Origin: an uncultured Alphaproteobacteria bacterium
GTDB lineage: Bacteria > Pseudomonadota > Alphaproteobacteria > HIMB59 > GCA-002718135
DNA: 64,000 nt
Assembly: GCA_902612825.1 (NCBI GenBank)
Contig: CACMET010000004.1
Coordinates: 1-64,000 of the forward strand
Reading direction: 5' to 3'
This document shows, in pieces, positions 19,554 through 31,000 of this stretch (its first letter is position 1; each line of letters starts with the position of its first letter). The notes beneath the pieces are model-generated. The model was not told the DNA's origin, ran no database searches, and saw only the letters and a program-made list of their open reading frames with translations. The position numbers and the translations under genes were made by a program.

Positions 19554-21066
19554 TCAATATTCTTGGAAATATTGGTTCTGGATTATTTATTTTTATATTT
19601 TGATTGATTAGTTGAGTTAAATTCTCAAATTTATTATTGTCCATATTATAATTAAAAATATTAAGAATTTTTTTTGAACTAGTTGGTATTATTGGATAGA
19701 GCATTATAGCTGATTTAATAATTATATTTGTAATAATATATAAAACTTCTTCCATTCTAATTTTATTTGTTTTTTTCAATGTCCATGGTGCTTGAGTGTC
19801 AACATATGCGTTACCAGCAGATATTAATTCTAAGACAGACTTGATTGCTCTATCAATTTGTTGATTGTTCATAAATTTACAATATTCATCAAATTTATTT
19901 TGAAGAATTTTAATTAAATCCTGATCATCATTAGTTAAATTTTCTGTTGGCTTTAGTATAGAATCATTATTTTTTACAACAAATGATGAAATTCTTTGTA
20001 CTAAATTACCAAAATTATTTGATAGATCTGCGTTAATTCTATTTGCGATTGCTTTTTTTGAAAAATCTCCATCATTTCCAAAGGGTACTTCTCTAAATAG
20101 AAAAAACCTAATTTGATCCAGCCCATATTCATTAATAATATCGTAAGGATCGATGACATTACCAAGTGATTTAGAAATTTTTTGTCCTTCATTAGTCCAC
20201 CAACCATGCGCAAATATTCTTTTAGGAGGTTCAATACCCGCAGCCATTAAAAAAGCTGGCCAATACACTGCATGAAATCTTAATATATCTTTTCCTACAA
20301 TGTGTGTTGCAGGCCAAAATTTCTTGTAATTATTATTATTTGTATCTGGATAACCAATTGCAGTTAGGTAGTTGCATAATGCATCAATCCAAACATACAT
20401 CACATGCTTAGAATTATTTGGAACGGGCACTCCCCAGTTAAAAGTTGTTCTTGAAATAGACAGATCTTTTAATCCACCTTTAATAAAACTTAATACTTCA
20501 TTATATCGTGTTTTTGGTAAGATTGATTCTGGATTTTTTTCATAATAATTTATCAACTTATCTTGCCATTCTGAAAGCTTAAAAAAATAACTTTCCTCCT
20601 TAACCCACTCTACAGGAGATCCATTATCCGTAACATATTTACCATCAATCTTTTTTAATTCATTTTCTAAATAAAATGCTTCATCCCTAACTGAGTACCA
20701 GCCTTCATAATTTGAAAGATATATTTGATTATTTTTTTCTAATTGTTTCCAAAGTTCTTGTGAAGCTTTAATATGTCTTTCTTCAGTAGTTCTTATAAAA
20801 TCATCTATTTCACATCCTAAAAAAGGTATTAAATTAATAAAATTAACTGAAAGTTTATCGACAAATTCTTTAGGTTTTAAGTTTGAATTAATCGCAGCTT
20901 TTTCAACTTTTTGCCCATGCTCGTCTGTACCTGTTAAAAAGAATACATTCTTTCCTAATAATTTGTTATATCGCGCAATAATATCGCAAGCTATACTTGT
21001 ATACGCATGACCTATATGAGGAATATCATTAGTGTAGTATATTGGTGTAGTTATATAAATATTCAT
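19546..21066 (-). CDS. metG: Methionyl-tRNA synthetase
   Basis: ITTPIYYTNDIPHIGHAYTSIACDIIARY (HIGH) and GQKISKSLGNVI (KMSKS). Confidence 0.97.
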   Translation of the reverse strand: MNIYITTPIYYTNDIPHIGHAYTSIACDIIARYNKLLGKNVFFLTGTDEHGQKVEKAAINSNLKPKEFVDKLSVNFINLIPFLGCEIDDFIRTTEERHIKASQELWKQLEKNNQIYLSNYEGWYSVRDEAFYLENELKKIDGKYVTDNGSPVEWVKEESYFFKLSEWQDKLINYYEKNPESILPKTRYNEVLSFIKGGLKDLSISRTTFNWGVPVPNNSKHVMYVWIDALCNYLTAIGYPDTNNNNYKKFWPATHIVGKDILRFHAVYWPAFLMAAGIEPPKRIFAHGWWTNEGQKISKSLGNVIDPYDIINEYGLDQIRFFLFREVPFGNDGDFSKKAIANRINADLSNNFGNLVQRISSFVVKNNDSILKPTENLTNDDQDLIKILQNKFDEYCKFMNNQQIDRAIKSVLELISAGNAYVDTQAPWTLKKTNKIRMEEVLYIITNIIIKSAIMLYPIIPTSSKKILNIFNYNMDNNKFENLTQLINQNIKINNPEPIFPRILND

Positions 21067-21067
21067 T

Positions 21068-22051
21068 TTATTGAGTTAAAAAATTTAATATAAATATTTT
21101 TTTATCAAGATTTAAACTAAATAATTCTTTTTGGTTATTAGTTAAATAATCAAATCTATCAATAAGATTTTTTTTACTAAGATTTGTAGATAAAGACTCT
21201 AACTCAAGATAATTTGGCATATTAACCAAGCTTTTATCATCTCTGTTTACTTTTAGCTTATTAACAACAATTAGAATAAATTTAAGCATTGATAAATAAT
21301 TATTGAATTCATCATTAGTAAGTTTTGATAAAATATTAGATAAGTTTATTTTATCATCATCTAGATCATTTGATAAAAGACATTTAATTGATAATTGGAA
21401 AATATCCAAGAAATCATTATTATAATATAGAATAGTGGTTCCTGGTGATCCATACGTTAATTCAAAGTAAAAATTTATTTCTTCATTAGATATTCCATCA
21501 ATATTATCTTTAATGATATTAGTAAAATTTGTTAAATTATGAGTATTAAATTTAATTTTTAAACATCTTGATCTAATTGTTGGCAGAAGTAATGAAATCT
21601 GGTTTGATATTAAAAAAATATAGGTATTTTCTTTTGGTTCTTCTAGAATCTTAAGCATACTATTTGCAGAACTAATATTCAAATAATCAGCAGAATCAAT
21701 GATAACAATTTTTGAAGAATTTTGAATTATTGATGTTGAATTTAAAAATGTTTTTAATCTTCTAATTTGATCAATAGTTATATTAGTTTTAATTTTTCCA
21801 GTTTTGCTATCAATTTCTTTTTCAATTATTTTTATATTTGGATGTGTATTATTTTTAAACAAATTAAAATGATGATCTAAATTATTATCTTTAAATTCTA
21901 TATTTAAAATATTTTTAACTAATTTGTTAAGAAAAGTTCTTTTACCTATACCATTCAATCCATGAATTAAAATTGAATTTGGAAGATTATTTGATTCGTA
22001 TCTGTTTAGAAGATCATTATACTCTTTTTCAAAACCTATTAATTCAATCAT
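21068..22051 (-). CDS. holB: DNA polymerase III subunit delta'
   Basis: ILIHGLNGIGKRTF P-loop, KIVIIDSADYLNISSANSMLKILEEPKENTYIFLIS, position between metG and tmk. Confidence 0.92.
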   Translation of the reverse strand: MIELIGFEKEYNDLLNRYESNNLPNSILIHGLNGIGKRTFLNKLVKNILNIEFKDNNLDHHFNLFKNNTHPNIKIIEKEIDSKTGKIKTNITIDQIRRLKTFLNSTSIIQNSSKIVIIDSADYLNISSANSMLKILEEPKENTYIFLISNQISLLLPTIRSRCLKIKFNTHNLTNFTNIIKDNIDGISNEEINFYFELTYGSPGTTILYYNNDFLDIFQLSIKCLLSNDLDDDKINLSNILSKLTNDEFNNYLSMLKFILIVVNKLKVNRDDKSLVNMPNYLELESLSTNLSKKNLIDRFDYLTNNQKELFSLNLDKKIFILNFLTQ

Positions 22052-22054
22052 TAA

Positions 22055-22666
22055 TTACAACTTTAATTTTTCAATAATATTTTTATGAATTATATCTCTA
22101 GATAAAGAAGCATCTAAAGTTATATATCTTTTTGGATTTGCTATTTTTTTATATCCCTGAATTACTTTTTGATGAAATAGTAAGTTAGATTTATCATATT
22201 TGTTTTTAACTTTTCTTTGTTTTAATCTTTTGATTATTTCTTTTGGATTGATTTTAAAAATAAAAGTATAGTCAGGAAAGAAATTATTTAGTAGTTCTTT
22301 ATGAAGTTTTTGGGCTCTTTTAATACCAAACTTATTTACATATCCTTGATAAACAAATGAAGAATCTGCATATCTATCAGAAATGACAATCTTACCTTTT
22401 TTAAGATTAGGAATAATTACTTCATTTATATGATTTGACCTAGCAGCCATAAGAAGAAGCAATTCTTCTAAATTATTAATTGTGGATTTATTATCTAAAA
22501 TTAATTTTCTTAATTTTTCTGCAAAATCAGTGCCTCCTGGTTCTCTGGATACAATAAAAGGAATTTTATTTTTTTTTAAATATTTTGATAAAAGTAATAT
22601 TTGAGATGACTTTCCACTAGCTTCGGGTCCTTCAAAAGTAATGAACAAACCTTTATTTAATTTCAT
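22055..22666 (-). CDS. tmk: Thymidylate kinase
   Basis: FITFEGPEASGKSSQ, SREPGGTDFAEKLR, VISDRYADSSFVYQG. Confidence 0.96.
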   Translation of the reverse strand: MKLNKGLFITFEGPEASGKSSQILLLSKYLKKNKIPFIVSREPGGTDFAEKLRKLILDNKSTINNLEELLLLMAARSNHINEVIIPNLKKGKIVISDRYADSSFVYQGYVNKFGIKRAQKLHKELLNNFFPDYTFIFKINPKEIIKRLKQRKVKNKYDKSNLLFHQKVIQGYKKIANPKRYITLDASLSRDIIHKNIIEKLKL

Positions 22667-23786
22667 CTAAACTTCTTCCAAAAATTAAGTATTTTGCTGC
22701 AGCAAAAATTTTTAATAAAGGATTGATTTCAGATACATCTTTTTCAGCAATAAGGGGTATTTCTATTTTTGGCTTTCCATCAATATCAATTATTAATTTT
22801 CCCAATTCATCACCTTTTTTTATTGGGGCAGAAATAGGTTTGGTATATTCAATAAATGAATTCATTAATTGAATTTGATCAAATGATAATGTTGATACTA
22901 CTTTTTGTTCACTTATTAAATTAATACTACTTTCACTACCCAGCCATACATCTACTTCTTTAATAAATTGATCTTTTTCAACTAATGTTTGTTGCGATGT
23001 TTGATTAAATGCCCAATTTATTAAGTTAGATGATTCATTTAATCTTGATCTAGAACTATTTGTGCCATTTATAACAACTGTAATTCTTCTATCATTCCTT
23101 AATGCTGTAGCCGCTATCCCCCAACCGGACTCTTTAGTGAAACCTGTTTTTAATCCATCTGCTCCTTGAACTTGATATAAAAGTTTATTTCTATTTGGTT
23201 GCGTAATATCATTATAAGTAAATTCTTCCATTTTGAAATATGTATAAAGATTTGGAAAATCTTTAATTATTGCATTTGATAAAATGGCAAGATCGTAGAC
23301 GGTAGAATAGTGATTATCATCTGGCCAACCAGATGAATTAATAAAGTTTGTATTTGTCATACCTAAGCGCTCTGCATATACGTTCATAAGTTTAGCAAAA
23401 TCTTCTTCAGTACCACCTAAACATTCTGCTAAAGCTATAGAGGCATCATTTCCAGATTGAACAATTATACCCTTTAATAAATCATCAACTGTTACATTAT
23501 CATCTATCTCTAAAAAAGTTCTTGAACCTCCCATTTTGTAAGCTTTAGGGGTAACTTTACATTCATTAGAAATTGCAAAATTTGTATTCTTTATTCTATC
23601 AAATGCAACATAAACAGTCATGATCTTAGTCATTGATGCAGGTATAACTTTTGCATTAGAATTTTTTTCAAAAAGAACTTCATTTGTATCATAATCAATA
23701 ACAACCGCTTGTTCTGCCTTCGTATCAATAGCGTAAAGTTTAAAAGAAATTATAAAAAATAAAAGAAAGCTAAAAATTTTTACCAT
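22653..23786 (-). CDS. dacC: D-alanyl-D-alanine carboxypeptidase (PBP5/6 type)
   Basis: Signal peptide, PASMTKIM (SxxK), SGNDA (SxN), DGLKTGFT (KTG). Confidence 0.93.
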   Translation of the reverse strand: MVKIFSFLLFFIISFKLYAIDTKAEQAVVIDYDTNEVLFEKNSNAKVIPASMTKIMTVYVAFDRIKNTNFAISNECKVTPKAYKMGGSRTFLEIDDNVTVDDLLKGIIVQSGNDASIALAECLGGTEEDFAKLMNVYAERLGMTNTNFINSSGWPDDNHYSTVYDLAILSNAIIKDFPNLYTYFKMEEFTYNDITQPNRNKLLYQVQGADGLKTGFTKESGWGIAATALRNDRRITVVINGTNSSRSRLNESSNLINWAFNQTSQQTLVEKDQFIKEVDVWLGSESSINLISEQKVVSTLSFDQIQLMNSFIEYTKPISAPIKKGDELGKLIIDIDGKPKIEIPLIAEKDVSEINPLLKIFAAAKYLIFGRSLDEIK

Positions 23787-23821
23787 AAATATTAATAATT
23801 CTTAATTATGACCTTTATTTG

Positions 23822-24757
23822 TTATTCAATAAGAATTTCAGTTTCCTTATAACCTTTTGAGATAAAGTATGAAACCAAATTATTTGCTTCTGTATTTTCT
23901 AAAGGACCAATAATTACGTCATATTTAGAATTATTCTTTTCAGAAGTATATTTTAAATTATTATTATAGTTATTTAATACTGATCTAATACTGTCATAAT
24001 TTTCAAATCCTTTTACTCTTAAATATAATTTAAAATCAGTTATTTTTTCTGATTTAAGTTCAATCGGTTTTTCTGTAATTGTTGTGGCCTCATCATTAGT
24101 TACTAAGATTTCATCAATTTCTTCAATAGACACAATATCTGTTGGCGCAGAAGATATAGTTTCATCAAAATTTTCTTCATTTAATGAATTTGCAACACTT
24201 TTCCATTGTTTACTAGCATCAGAAAGTATTTCTACCCTCACAGTAGCTATTTTTGATTTATAAAATCCAAGAAGCTGTGCAACTTTTCTTGAAACCTGAA
24301 TAATAACTGCATTATCATCATGTCTATCTATGATTTTCACATTTATAGTAAGTCCATTATCCAAGTTTGTGACTTTGACCATACTTGGTATAGGTAATGT
24401 TTTATGTCTACCAAGTAATTCTGTAACTTTATTTATATCATTGTTTACAGTTTTAATATTGTGTAATTCCTTACCGTAAAAAGAAGAAAGTCCAATTTCA
24501 GAATAATTATAATTTTCCTCTGGAATGTAACTAACACCTTCAATAAAATAAGGTTCACCAACGTAATAAAAAATATTATCTTTAGTTTTTTTATTGGTTG
24601 ATTGATTTTTTTCTTTTTTATCTTCTTTTTTATTATCAATTATTTCTTCTATTTTATTTGTGCTATTTTCTACAACATCAGAAACATTATTTAGATTTAA
24701 TTCATCGCAAGAAAATATAAATAAGAGAAAAATTAGACTAATTAGATATTTTATCAC
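23822..24757 (-). CDS. rlpA: RlpA-like septal ring lytic transglycosylase with C-terminal SPOR-like region
   Basis: EIGLSSFYGKELHNIKTVNND...RHKTLPIPSMVKVTNLDNGLTINVKIIDRHDD; located between mltB and dacC. Confidence 0.87.
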   Translation of the reverse strand: MIKYLISLIFLLFIFSCDELNLNNVSDVVENSTNKIEEIIDNKKEDKKEKNQSTNKKTKDNIFYYVGEPYFIEGVSYIPEENYNYSEIGLSSFYGKELHNIKTVNNDINKVTELLGRHKTLPIPSMVKVTNLDNGLTINVKIIDRHDDNAVIIQVSRKVAQLLGFYKSKIATVRVEILSDASKQWKSVANSLNEENFDETISSAPTDIVSIEEIDEILVTNDEATTITEKPIELKSEKITDFKLYLRVKGFENYDSIRSVLNNYNNNLKYTSEKNNSKYDVIIGPLENTEANNLVSYFISKGYKETEILIE

Positions 24758-25775
24758 TTAGGAGGCCTACTGATACAGCATAGTATGACGAACAATTATA
24801 ATAAAGAATATTTTTGTAATTAGGATAAACTATGAACATTCTTCCATCTATCCCATCTGGCATTATTAATCTAGCCTCTAAATCATCTCTTATTGGTAAA
24901 GGATCTCCATTGATCTTTGTAAATCCTGATTTTGACCATTCAGATAGAGTTTTTGGAATTGATCTACGTTTAACTGCCCCACAACCTTTGGGGTTAACTT
25001 GTTTTATAGAATCATAAAAAGATGAAGGAATATTTTTTGGTGGAAGCACTTCTCTACCCCAAGTACTATCATTAGACCATGGATTTTTATCTAATGAAGT
25101 TAAATAGTTTGCAGTACTAGCAAAAGCATCTGCATAACTATTCCAGATATCAATACCATTGCCATCCCAATCATATGCAGTTTCTAAAAAAGTTGTAGGG
25201 ATCATTTGTGTCATACCAACCGCCCCACCCCAACTACCTTTTAGTTCTCCATTTGGAACAAGATTTTTATCTAATATTTCAAGAGCAGCAAATAATTGTT
25301 TTTTATAAAAGTCACTTCTTCTTCTATCAAATGCAAGAGTGGTTATCGCAATTATTGAATTTATTTTTCCTTGATTTCTTCCATAATAACTTTCCATACC
25401 TAATACAGCAACTATAAATCTTGGTTGTATTTTAAAATAATCTCCAATTTCTATTAATAAATCTTCATGTTTTTTTAAAAAATTTTTTCCTGCAAAAACT
25501 TTATCTTTAGTAATTGTATAAAATAAATACTCATCTAGAGTCATTGTTGATGCCGGCTGGCATCTATCACGCATAATAATTTTACTTTGTGGCTTAACAT
25601 CATTTAAATTATTTGAAATAGTATTTTGACTTATCCCTTTTTCAAGTGCTTCTTGTTTTATATTAGTTAGCCAACTGTTCCATTCTTCATCAGTTGGCAT
25701 TTTCGGTTTTTCACAATCAGTTGCATAGGATTTGAAAGAAATAAATATAAAGAATATTATAAACCTAATAATCAT
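24738..25775 (-). CDS. Lytic murein transglycosylase (MltB family)
   Basis: GMESYYGRNQGKINSIIAITTLAFDRRRSDFYKKQL, GSWGGAVGMTQMIPTTFL, YDWDGNGIDIWNSYADAFASTANYL. Confidence 0.94.
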   Translation of the reverse strand: MIIRFIIFFIFISFKSYATDCEKPKMPTDEEWNSWLTNIKQEALEKGISQNTISNNLNDVKPQSKIIMRDRCQPASTMTLDEYLFYTITKDKVFAGKNFLKKHEDLLIEIGDYFKIQPRFIVAVLGMESYYGRNQGKINSIIAITTLAFDRRRSDFYKKQLFAALEILDKNLVPNGELKGSWGGAVGMTQMIPTTFLETAYDWDGNGIDIWNSYADAFASTANYLTSLDKNPWSNDSTWGREVLPPKNIPSSFYDSIKQVNPKGCGAVKRRSIPKTLSEWSKSGFTKINGDPLPIRDDLEARLIMPDGIDGRMFIVYPNYKNILYYNCSSYYAVSVGLLSDKISN

Positions 25776-25867
25776 TAACTAAAATTACCAAAACTATCGT
25801 CAATTAGGAAATGATAATACTTAATATTTTGACATTTTTAAGATGAAACTATAGTAAGCTTTTAAAC

Positions 25868-25957
25868 GGAGAGATGGCTGAGCGGTTGAAAGCACCGGTC
25901 TTGAAAACCGGCAACGGGGCAACTCGTTCGTGAGTTCGAATCTCACTCTCTCCGCCA
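25868..25957 (+). tRNA. tRNA-Ser (TGA), CCA encoded
   Basis: GGAGAGATGGCTGAGCGGTTGAAAGCACCGGTCTTGAAAACCGG...GTTCGAATCTCACTCTCTCCGCCA; anticodon TGA, long variable arm. Confidence 0.96.
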
Positions 25958-25964
25958 TTATCAT

Positions 25965-26792
25965 CTAAATATAATTAAAATACTTCATTAATGATTTTAG
26001 ATTTCTTTCAATAAGCTTGGTCTGTGAATTAGATAATATATCTTTCCATTGATTAGATGTGCCTGATCTGAAAAATTTAGAATGTTTTGTAGCTTCATCA
26101 AAACCATTTTTATCTTCTAAATTTCTTAAATTAGTAAAATTTGTATTTTCTATTATTTTGTCAATGTCTTGGTCACTTAAGTTTATATTTAATCTGTGTA
26201 TTTTATTAAGAAATTTCGTAATATTTAATATAATTTCTTTTGAATTTAATTTTAAATCTTCATACTTTATGATCAATCTAGGAACACTATTATAATTTAA
26301 CCAGGATTGAACATTAAGTTCCCAAGTTGAAAGTAATTCTTGCGCTCCATTAGTTGTAATCATTAAACTTTTTGAAAAAAGAAATTCATCAATAGTTTTA
26401 TCAATTTCTTTACCTGAAAAATTTTTAAGAGAAACTATTATGTCTCTAGGATCTCTAACAATATAAATAAAACCTGCATTTACCGTTTCATTTGTAAAAT
26501 TTTTATGTCTTGCACTATGAGTTTTAAATATATTTAGATGATTTACTTTATTATTTAATATTTTTTGACATTTAATAATATTTTGTGAAATCCAATCAAA
26601 ATGTAACTCATTATTATTTGTATAAACTTTATTTTCAAAATCACTAAAATGCTTTTCAATTGATAGTAAAGGTATTAATTTTAAATCATTCAGACTAAAC
26701 TCTTTTTCAAAATTATAAAAATTTCCAATTATAGACCTCAGCCAAGTATTTCCAGATTTAGGATAAGAAGCCAAAAAAATATTTTTATGCAT
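25965..26792 (-). CDS. Sulfotransferase-domain protein
   Basis: ASYPKSGNTWLRSIIGN (5'-phosphosulfate-binding loop) and IYIVRDPRDIIVSLKNF (3'-phosphate-binding). Confidence 0.88.
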   Translation of the reverse strand: MHKNIFLASYPKSGNTWLRSIIGNFYNFEKEFSLNDLKLIPLLSIEKHFSDFENKVYTNNNELHFDWISQNIIKCQKILNNKVNHLNIFKTHSARHKNFTNETVNAGFIYIVRDPRDIIVSLKNFSGKEIDKTIDEFLFSKSLMITTNGAQELLSTWELNVQSWLNYNSVPRLIIKYEDLKLNSKEIILNITKFLNKIHRLNINLSDQDIDKIIENTNFTNLRNLEDKNGFDEATKHSKFFRSGTSNQWKDILSNSQTKLIERNLKSLMKYFNYI

Positions 26793-26798
26793 TAAAAA

Positions 26799-26915
26799 TT
26801 AATTTTTATTTTCAAGCTTATCAATCCTTTTTTTTAAATCTTGAACTAAAAAATAAATATAGACTATTGGTCCCATAATCATAACACCAACTAAAAAAGC
26901 TAAAAATTCAAACAT
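26799..26915 (-). CDS. Small membrane protein, 38 aa (missing from ORF track)
   Basis: MFEFLAFLVGVMIMGPIVYIYFLVQDLKKRIDKLENKN*: one TM helix followed by a charged tail. Confidence 0.5.
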   Translation of the reverse strand: MFEFLAFLVGVMIMGPIVYIYFLVQDLKKRIDKLENKN

Positions 26916-26963
26916 AATATAATTATAAATTAAAAAGAATATTTCTCAATACTCATGAAGAAA

Positions 26964-28058
26964 TTATTTTTTTTCAAATAACCACAATTTATCCTGTGCT
27001 AAGAAAAATATTTTACCACTCACTGGATGAATTTTTATATCTCTTATTCTTCCTATTTCTTTTTTAAAAATAATATCTTCTTTAACATTATCTAAATTTG
27101 AAAAATCTAATGATCGTAAAGATTGATCTTTTAAAGATGTTATAAGTGCTAATCCTTTAAATTCTGGAAATTCTTCTCCATCATATATTGCAATCGCACT
27201 AACAGCAATTGAAGGTACCCAGTAATGAATTGCTTTAGTATAACCCGGTAACCATTTGGGACCAATGTTGGAATTATCATAATTAGTTCCACCCCAACCT
27301 AAAATTTTCCAACCATAATTTTCACCTTTTTTTACTTCACCAAACCAATCACCGCCTTTTGCTCCGTGATTACTAATATAAATTTTATTATCAAAAGGTG
27401 AGATAGACATTCCTTGAGGATTTCTTACACCGATTTGATATATTTCTGGTAACCACGTTTCTTGTGAAACGTAATGAGGGTTATCTTTAGGTGAAGTTCC
27501 GTCTAATTTAATTCGAATGATACTTCCAGGATGTTGTTTTGCATCCTGAGATATCATTCCTTTCCCTCTTTCGCCAACAGATGCATATAAATAATCATCA
27601 TGAATAACTATTCTAGAACCAAAGTGATAAGGAGATCTTATAGGTGGATTAGCCCTAAAAATGTTTTCAAAATCTAAGAAATTTAAATCTAAATCAGCTT
27701 TTGCAATAGATGTGGTTGAAGGGCTAAATAATTTATCACCAATCTTTTCTGAGTAGGATAGAAAAATCTGATCATTATAAAAGTAAACATCTAAAAGACC
27801 TCCTTGCGAATTTTTATCTCTAATAAAATTTAAGTTGTGATCAATTGCAGTAATCTTATTATTTTGAATATCAAATAGCTTAATTTTTCCTGTTTTTTCA
27901 CTTATTAAAATCTGATTGTTATTTATAAATGTGAAACTCCAAGGAGAACTTAAGTTTGATTTTAAAATTTCAAGCTTATATATGTTGTCTAAAGACAACA
28001 CATTTTTACCAAATAATAAAAAAATAAAAAAATAAAATATGATAATAAGTTTAACCAT
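26964..28058 (-). CDS. PQQ-dependent soluble aldose sugar dehydrogenase-like protein
   Basis: LSSPWSFTFINNNQILISEKTGKI, YASVGERGKG, YQIGVRNPQGMSISPFDNKIYISNHGAKGGDWFGEVKKGENYGW. Confidence 0.92.
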   Translation of the reverse strand: MVKLIIIFYFFIFLLFGKNVLSLDNIYKLEILKSNLSSPWSFTFINNNQILISEKTGKIKLFDIQNNKITAIDHNLNFIRDKNSQGGLLDVYFYNDQIFLSYSEKIGDKLFSPSTTSIAKADLDLNFLDFENIFRANPPIRSPYHFGSRIVIHDDYLYASVGERGKGMISQDAKQHPGSIIRIKLDGTSPKDNPHYVSQETWLPEIYQIGVRNPQGMSISPFDNKIYISNHGAKGGDWFGEVKKGENYGWKILGWGGTNYDNSNIGPKWLPGYTKAIHYWVPSIAVSAIAIYDGEEFPEFKGLALITSLKDQSLRSLDFSNLDNVKEDIIFKKEIGRIRDIKIHPVSGKIFFLAQDKLWLFEKK

Positions 28059-31000
28059 TATTTAATCAAATTAATCACATTTTTAGATAATTCAAATCTG
28101 TCATCAATTAAATTACCACCAAAATCATAAAATATTTTTTGATCAGGTCTTAATATTAAAGAACTATTTTTTGATAATGAAAGTTCTAATAATTTTTCTG
28201 GATTTTTTGGTTTATTTTGAAAAAAACTAATTAATATACCTTTTCTACTAAATTCAAACTTTTCAATATTATTTTTTAAACAAATAATTTTTATTTCTAC
28301 TAATTTTAGTAAATTAATTAATTGTTTAGGCAATTTACCAAACCTATCTATTAATTCTATTTTAATCTCTTCAATTTCTTTTTTATTATTTATATTTGAG
28401 ATTCTTTTATAAATAGAAAGTCTTAAATCAACATCGTTAATAAAATCTTCAGGTATATAAATTTCAACAGGGATTTTAATAATTGGGTGGAAACTATCTT
28501 TTTTTATAAAATCTGAATTAATTTTACTTTTTTGTAAATTTATCTCTTCTTCAAGCATTTGATGATAAAGCTCAGTTCCAATTTCCTTGATAAAACCACT
28601 CTGTTCTTCACCAATAATAGAACCACCACCTCGAAGATCTAAATCTTGAGATGCAATGTTAAAACCTGCCCCAAGATGATCAGAAGAGTTTATTATCGAT
28701 AATCTTTTTCTCCCATTATCTTTTAACTCATTTTCCTTATATGTAATGTATGCGTATCCACGTTTAGAAGATCTCCCCACCCTTCCTTTCAATTGATAAA
28801 GTGCAGCTAAAGAAAAAATATTGGAACGATAAACAATAATTGTATTGACGTGAGGTAAATCTAAACCATTTTCAATAATATTTGTGCTTAACATTAAAGG
28901 AACTTCTTGATTATAAAATTTTGATATTCTACTTTCTAATAATTTAGGACTAAGTTGACCGTGAGTGATTACATATTTTATTTCTGGTAAATTTTCATTT
29001 AAAAATTTTTCTATAAAAGGTAAGTCTTTTTTTCTTGGTACTACAAAGTAAACCCCATTCTTTCTCCCATATATCTCTCTCTTTATAGCTTCTGTGATTG
29101 TTAAAGAGTCAAAAGGTGAAACATAAGTTCTAACTGCCATCCTTTCAAATGGAGCTGTAAGAATCAGACTTAGATCTCTTATTCCTGAAAGAGACATACT
29201 TAAGGTTCTAGGAATAGGTGTTGCACTAAGTGAGATACAATGAGCTTTTGGTGCAATTTCTTTAAATTTTTCTTTTTGAATTGTTCCTAGTTTTTGCTCT
29301 TCATCGTAAACTATTAGACCGAGCCTATTAAATGTTAATTTATCGTTTAATAATGCATGAGTTCCAACTAAAACATCTATTTTACCAGTATTACATTTTT
29401 CAAAAATTTCTTTTTTATCTTTTAATGATACTAATCTAGAAATTTCTGCAATATTAATTCCAAAAATAGATAATCTTTTTTTAAAATTAATAAAATGCTG
29501 TCTAGATAAAATTGTAGTTGGCACTAAAACTACAGATTGTAAATTTGATTTTGCAGCTAGAAAAATAGCTCTTAAAATTACTTCTGTTTTTCCAAATGCA
29601 ACATCGCCTACAATTAATCTATCAGATGGTATCATCTTAGAAAAATCATTAATTACGTCTTGAATTGCATTCAATTGATCATCGGTTTCAACATATGGGA
29701 AAGTGCTAACAAATTTATCATATTCAGGAATATTTGTATTGATTTCATAAGATTGAGATTGAAGTCTCTTAGAAGCAATTGAAATAAGTTTTTTTGCAGC
29801 ATCTCTAATTTTCTTTTTTGCATCTGCTTTTCTTTTTTGCCAATGAGAAGCACCAAGTTTATCTAAAATAATATTTCCATCAGTATCATCACTGTATTTT
29901 GATACATAACTTAAATTTTCAACTGGTAAAAAAAGTTTTTGATTTTCAAAAAATTCTAATTCTAAACACTCATGAATTGAGTCATTTAATTCAATTTTTT
30001 TAATATTATTAAACTTACAAAGACCGTACTCAGAATGAACAAGAATAGAATCAATAGATAATTTATTTAATTCTTCAAAAAAAATAGTTTGTTTACGTGA
30101 TTTAGATATTTGCGTATTAAAAAAATAACCAAACAAGGATTTTTCATTAATAAATATATATTTATTAAATTTAAATGACTCTTCAATATCCAGAATAGTT
30201 AAAAGAATATTATCTGAAAGTGAATGATTAAAGTTTGTTACATTATTTAAATTTAAACTTAAATTATTCTGTAATATTTTAGATACTCTTTCTAAACTTC
30301 CTTTACTACGGCAACATATATATATAAAATTTTCTTTAGAATTAGTTGTAAAAAATTGATTTATAAAACTAAAATCAATTTCTTTTTTAATTGATGATAA
30401 ATTATGAATAATTTTTACATCAATATTTATATGATTATTTTTATCAAATGTATTAAAGTAAAAATGCTCGTTGTTGTCTAAATATTTTTGGAAAATTTCT
30501 TTATTTAAGTAAAAAAATTCAGGTGATAAAAAAAAATTTTCTTTATTATTTTTTCTGGCTAAATAAAAATCATTTATATTTTCTAATCTATTTTCAAATA
30601 TATTTTTAAATTCGTCATTTAATAGTATTTTATAGTCTTTAACATAATCAAACAATGTTTCTAGATTATCATAGAATAAAGGCAAAAACTGTTCACCACC
30701 AGATGGAATAATATTTTCAGAAAAAAGATTATAAACTTGACTATTTCTATACTCTGGAAATATTTCCCTAAAATTTTTTCTAAACAAGTTAAGATTATTT
30801 TCATTAATAATTAATTCATTAATAATATTAAACTCTAAATCACTATTTATTTCTTTTAATCTTTTTTGAGTAATTGGATCAAATTCAAAAATCGTCTCTA
30901 TTTCTTCATCAAAAAAATCTATTCTTATTGGCTTAGATATATCATTTGGGAAAATATCCAGAATTGATCCTCTCACAGAAAATTCTGATTTATCACGCAC

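Noticed and set aside
20001-20234. Minus-strand 77-aa ORF
   Set aside because: Alternative frame inside metG, which has clear HIGH and KMSKS motifs in its own frame.
24445-24639. Minus-strand 64-aa Lys/Ile-rich ORF
   Set aside because: Out-of-frame reading inside rlpA, low-complexity composition.
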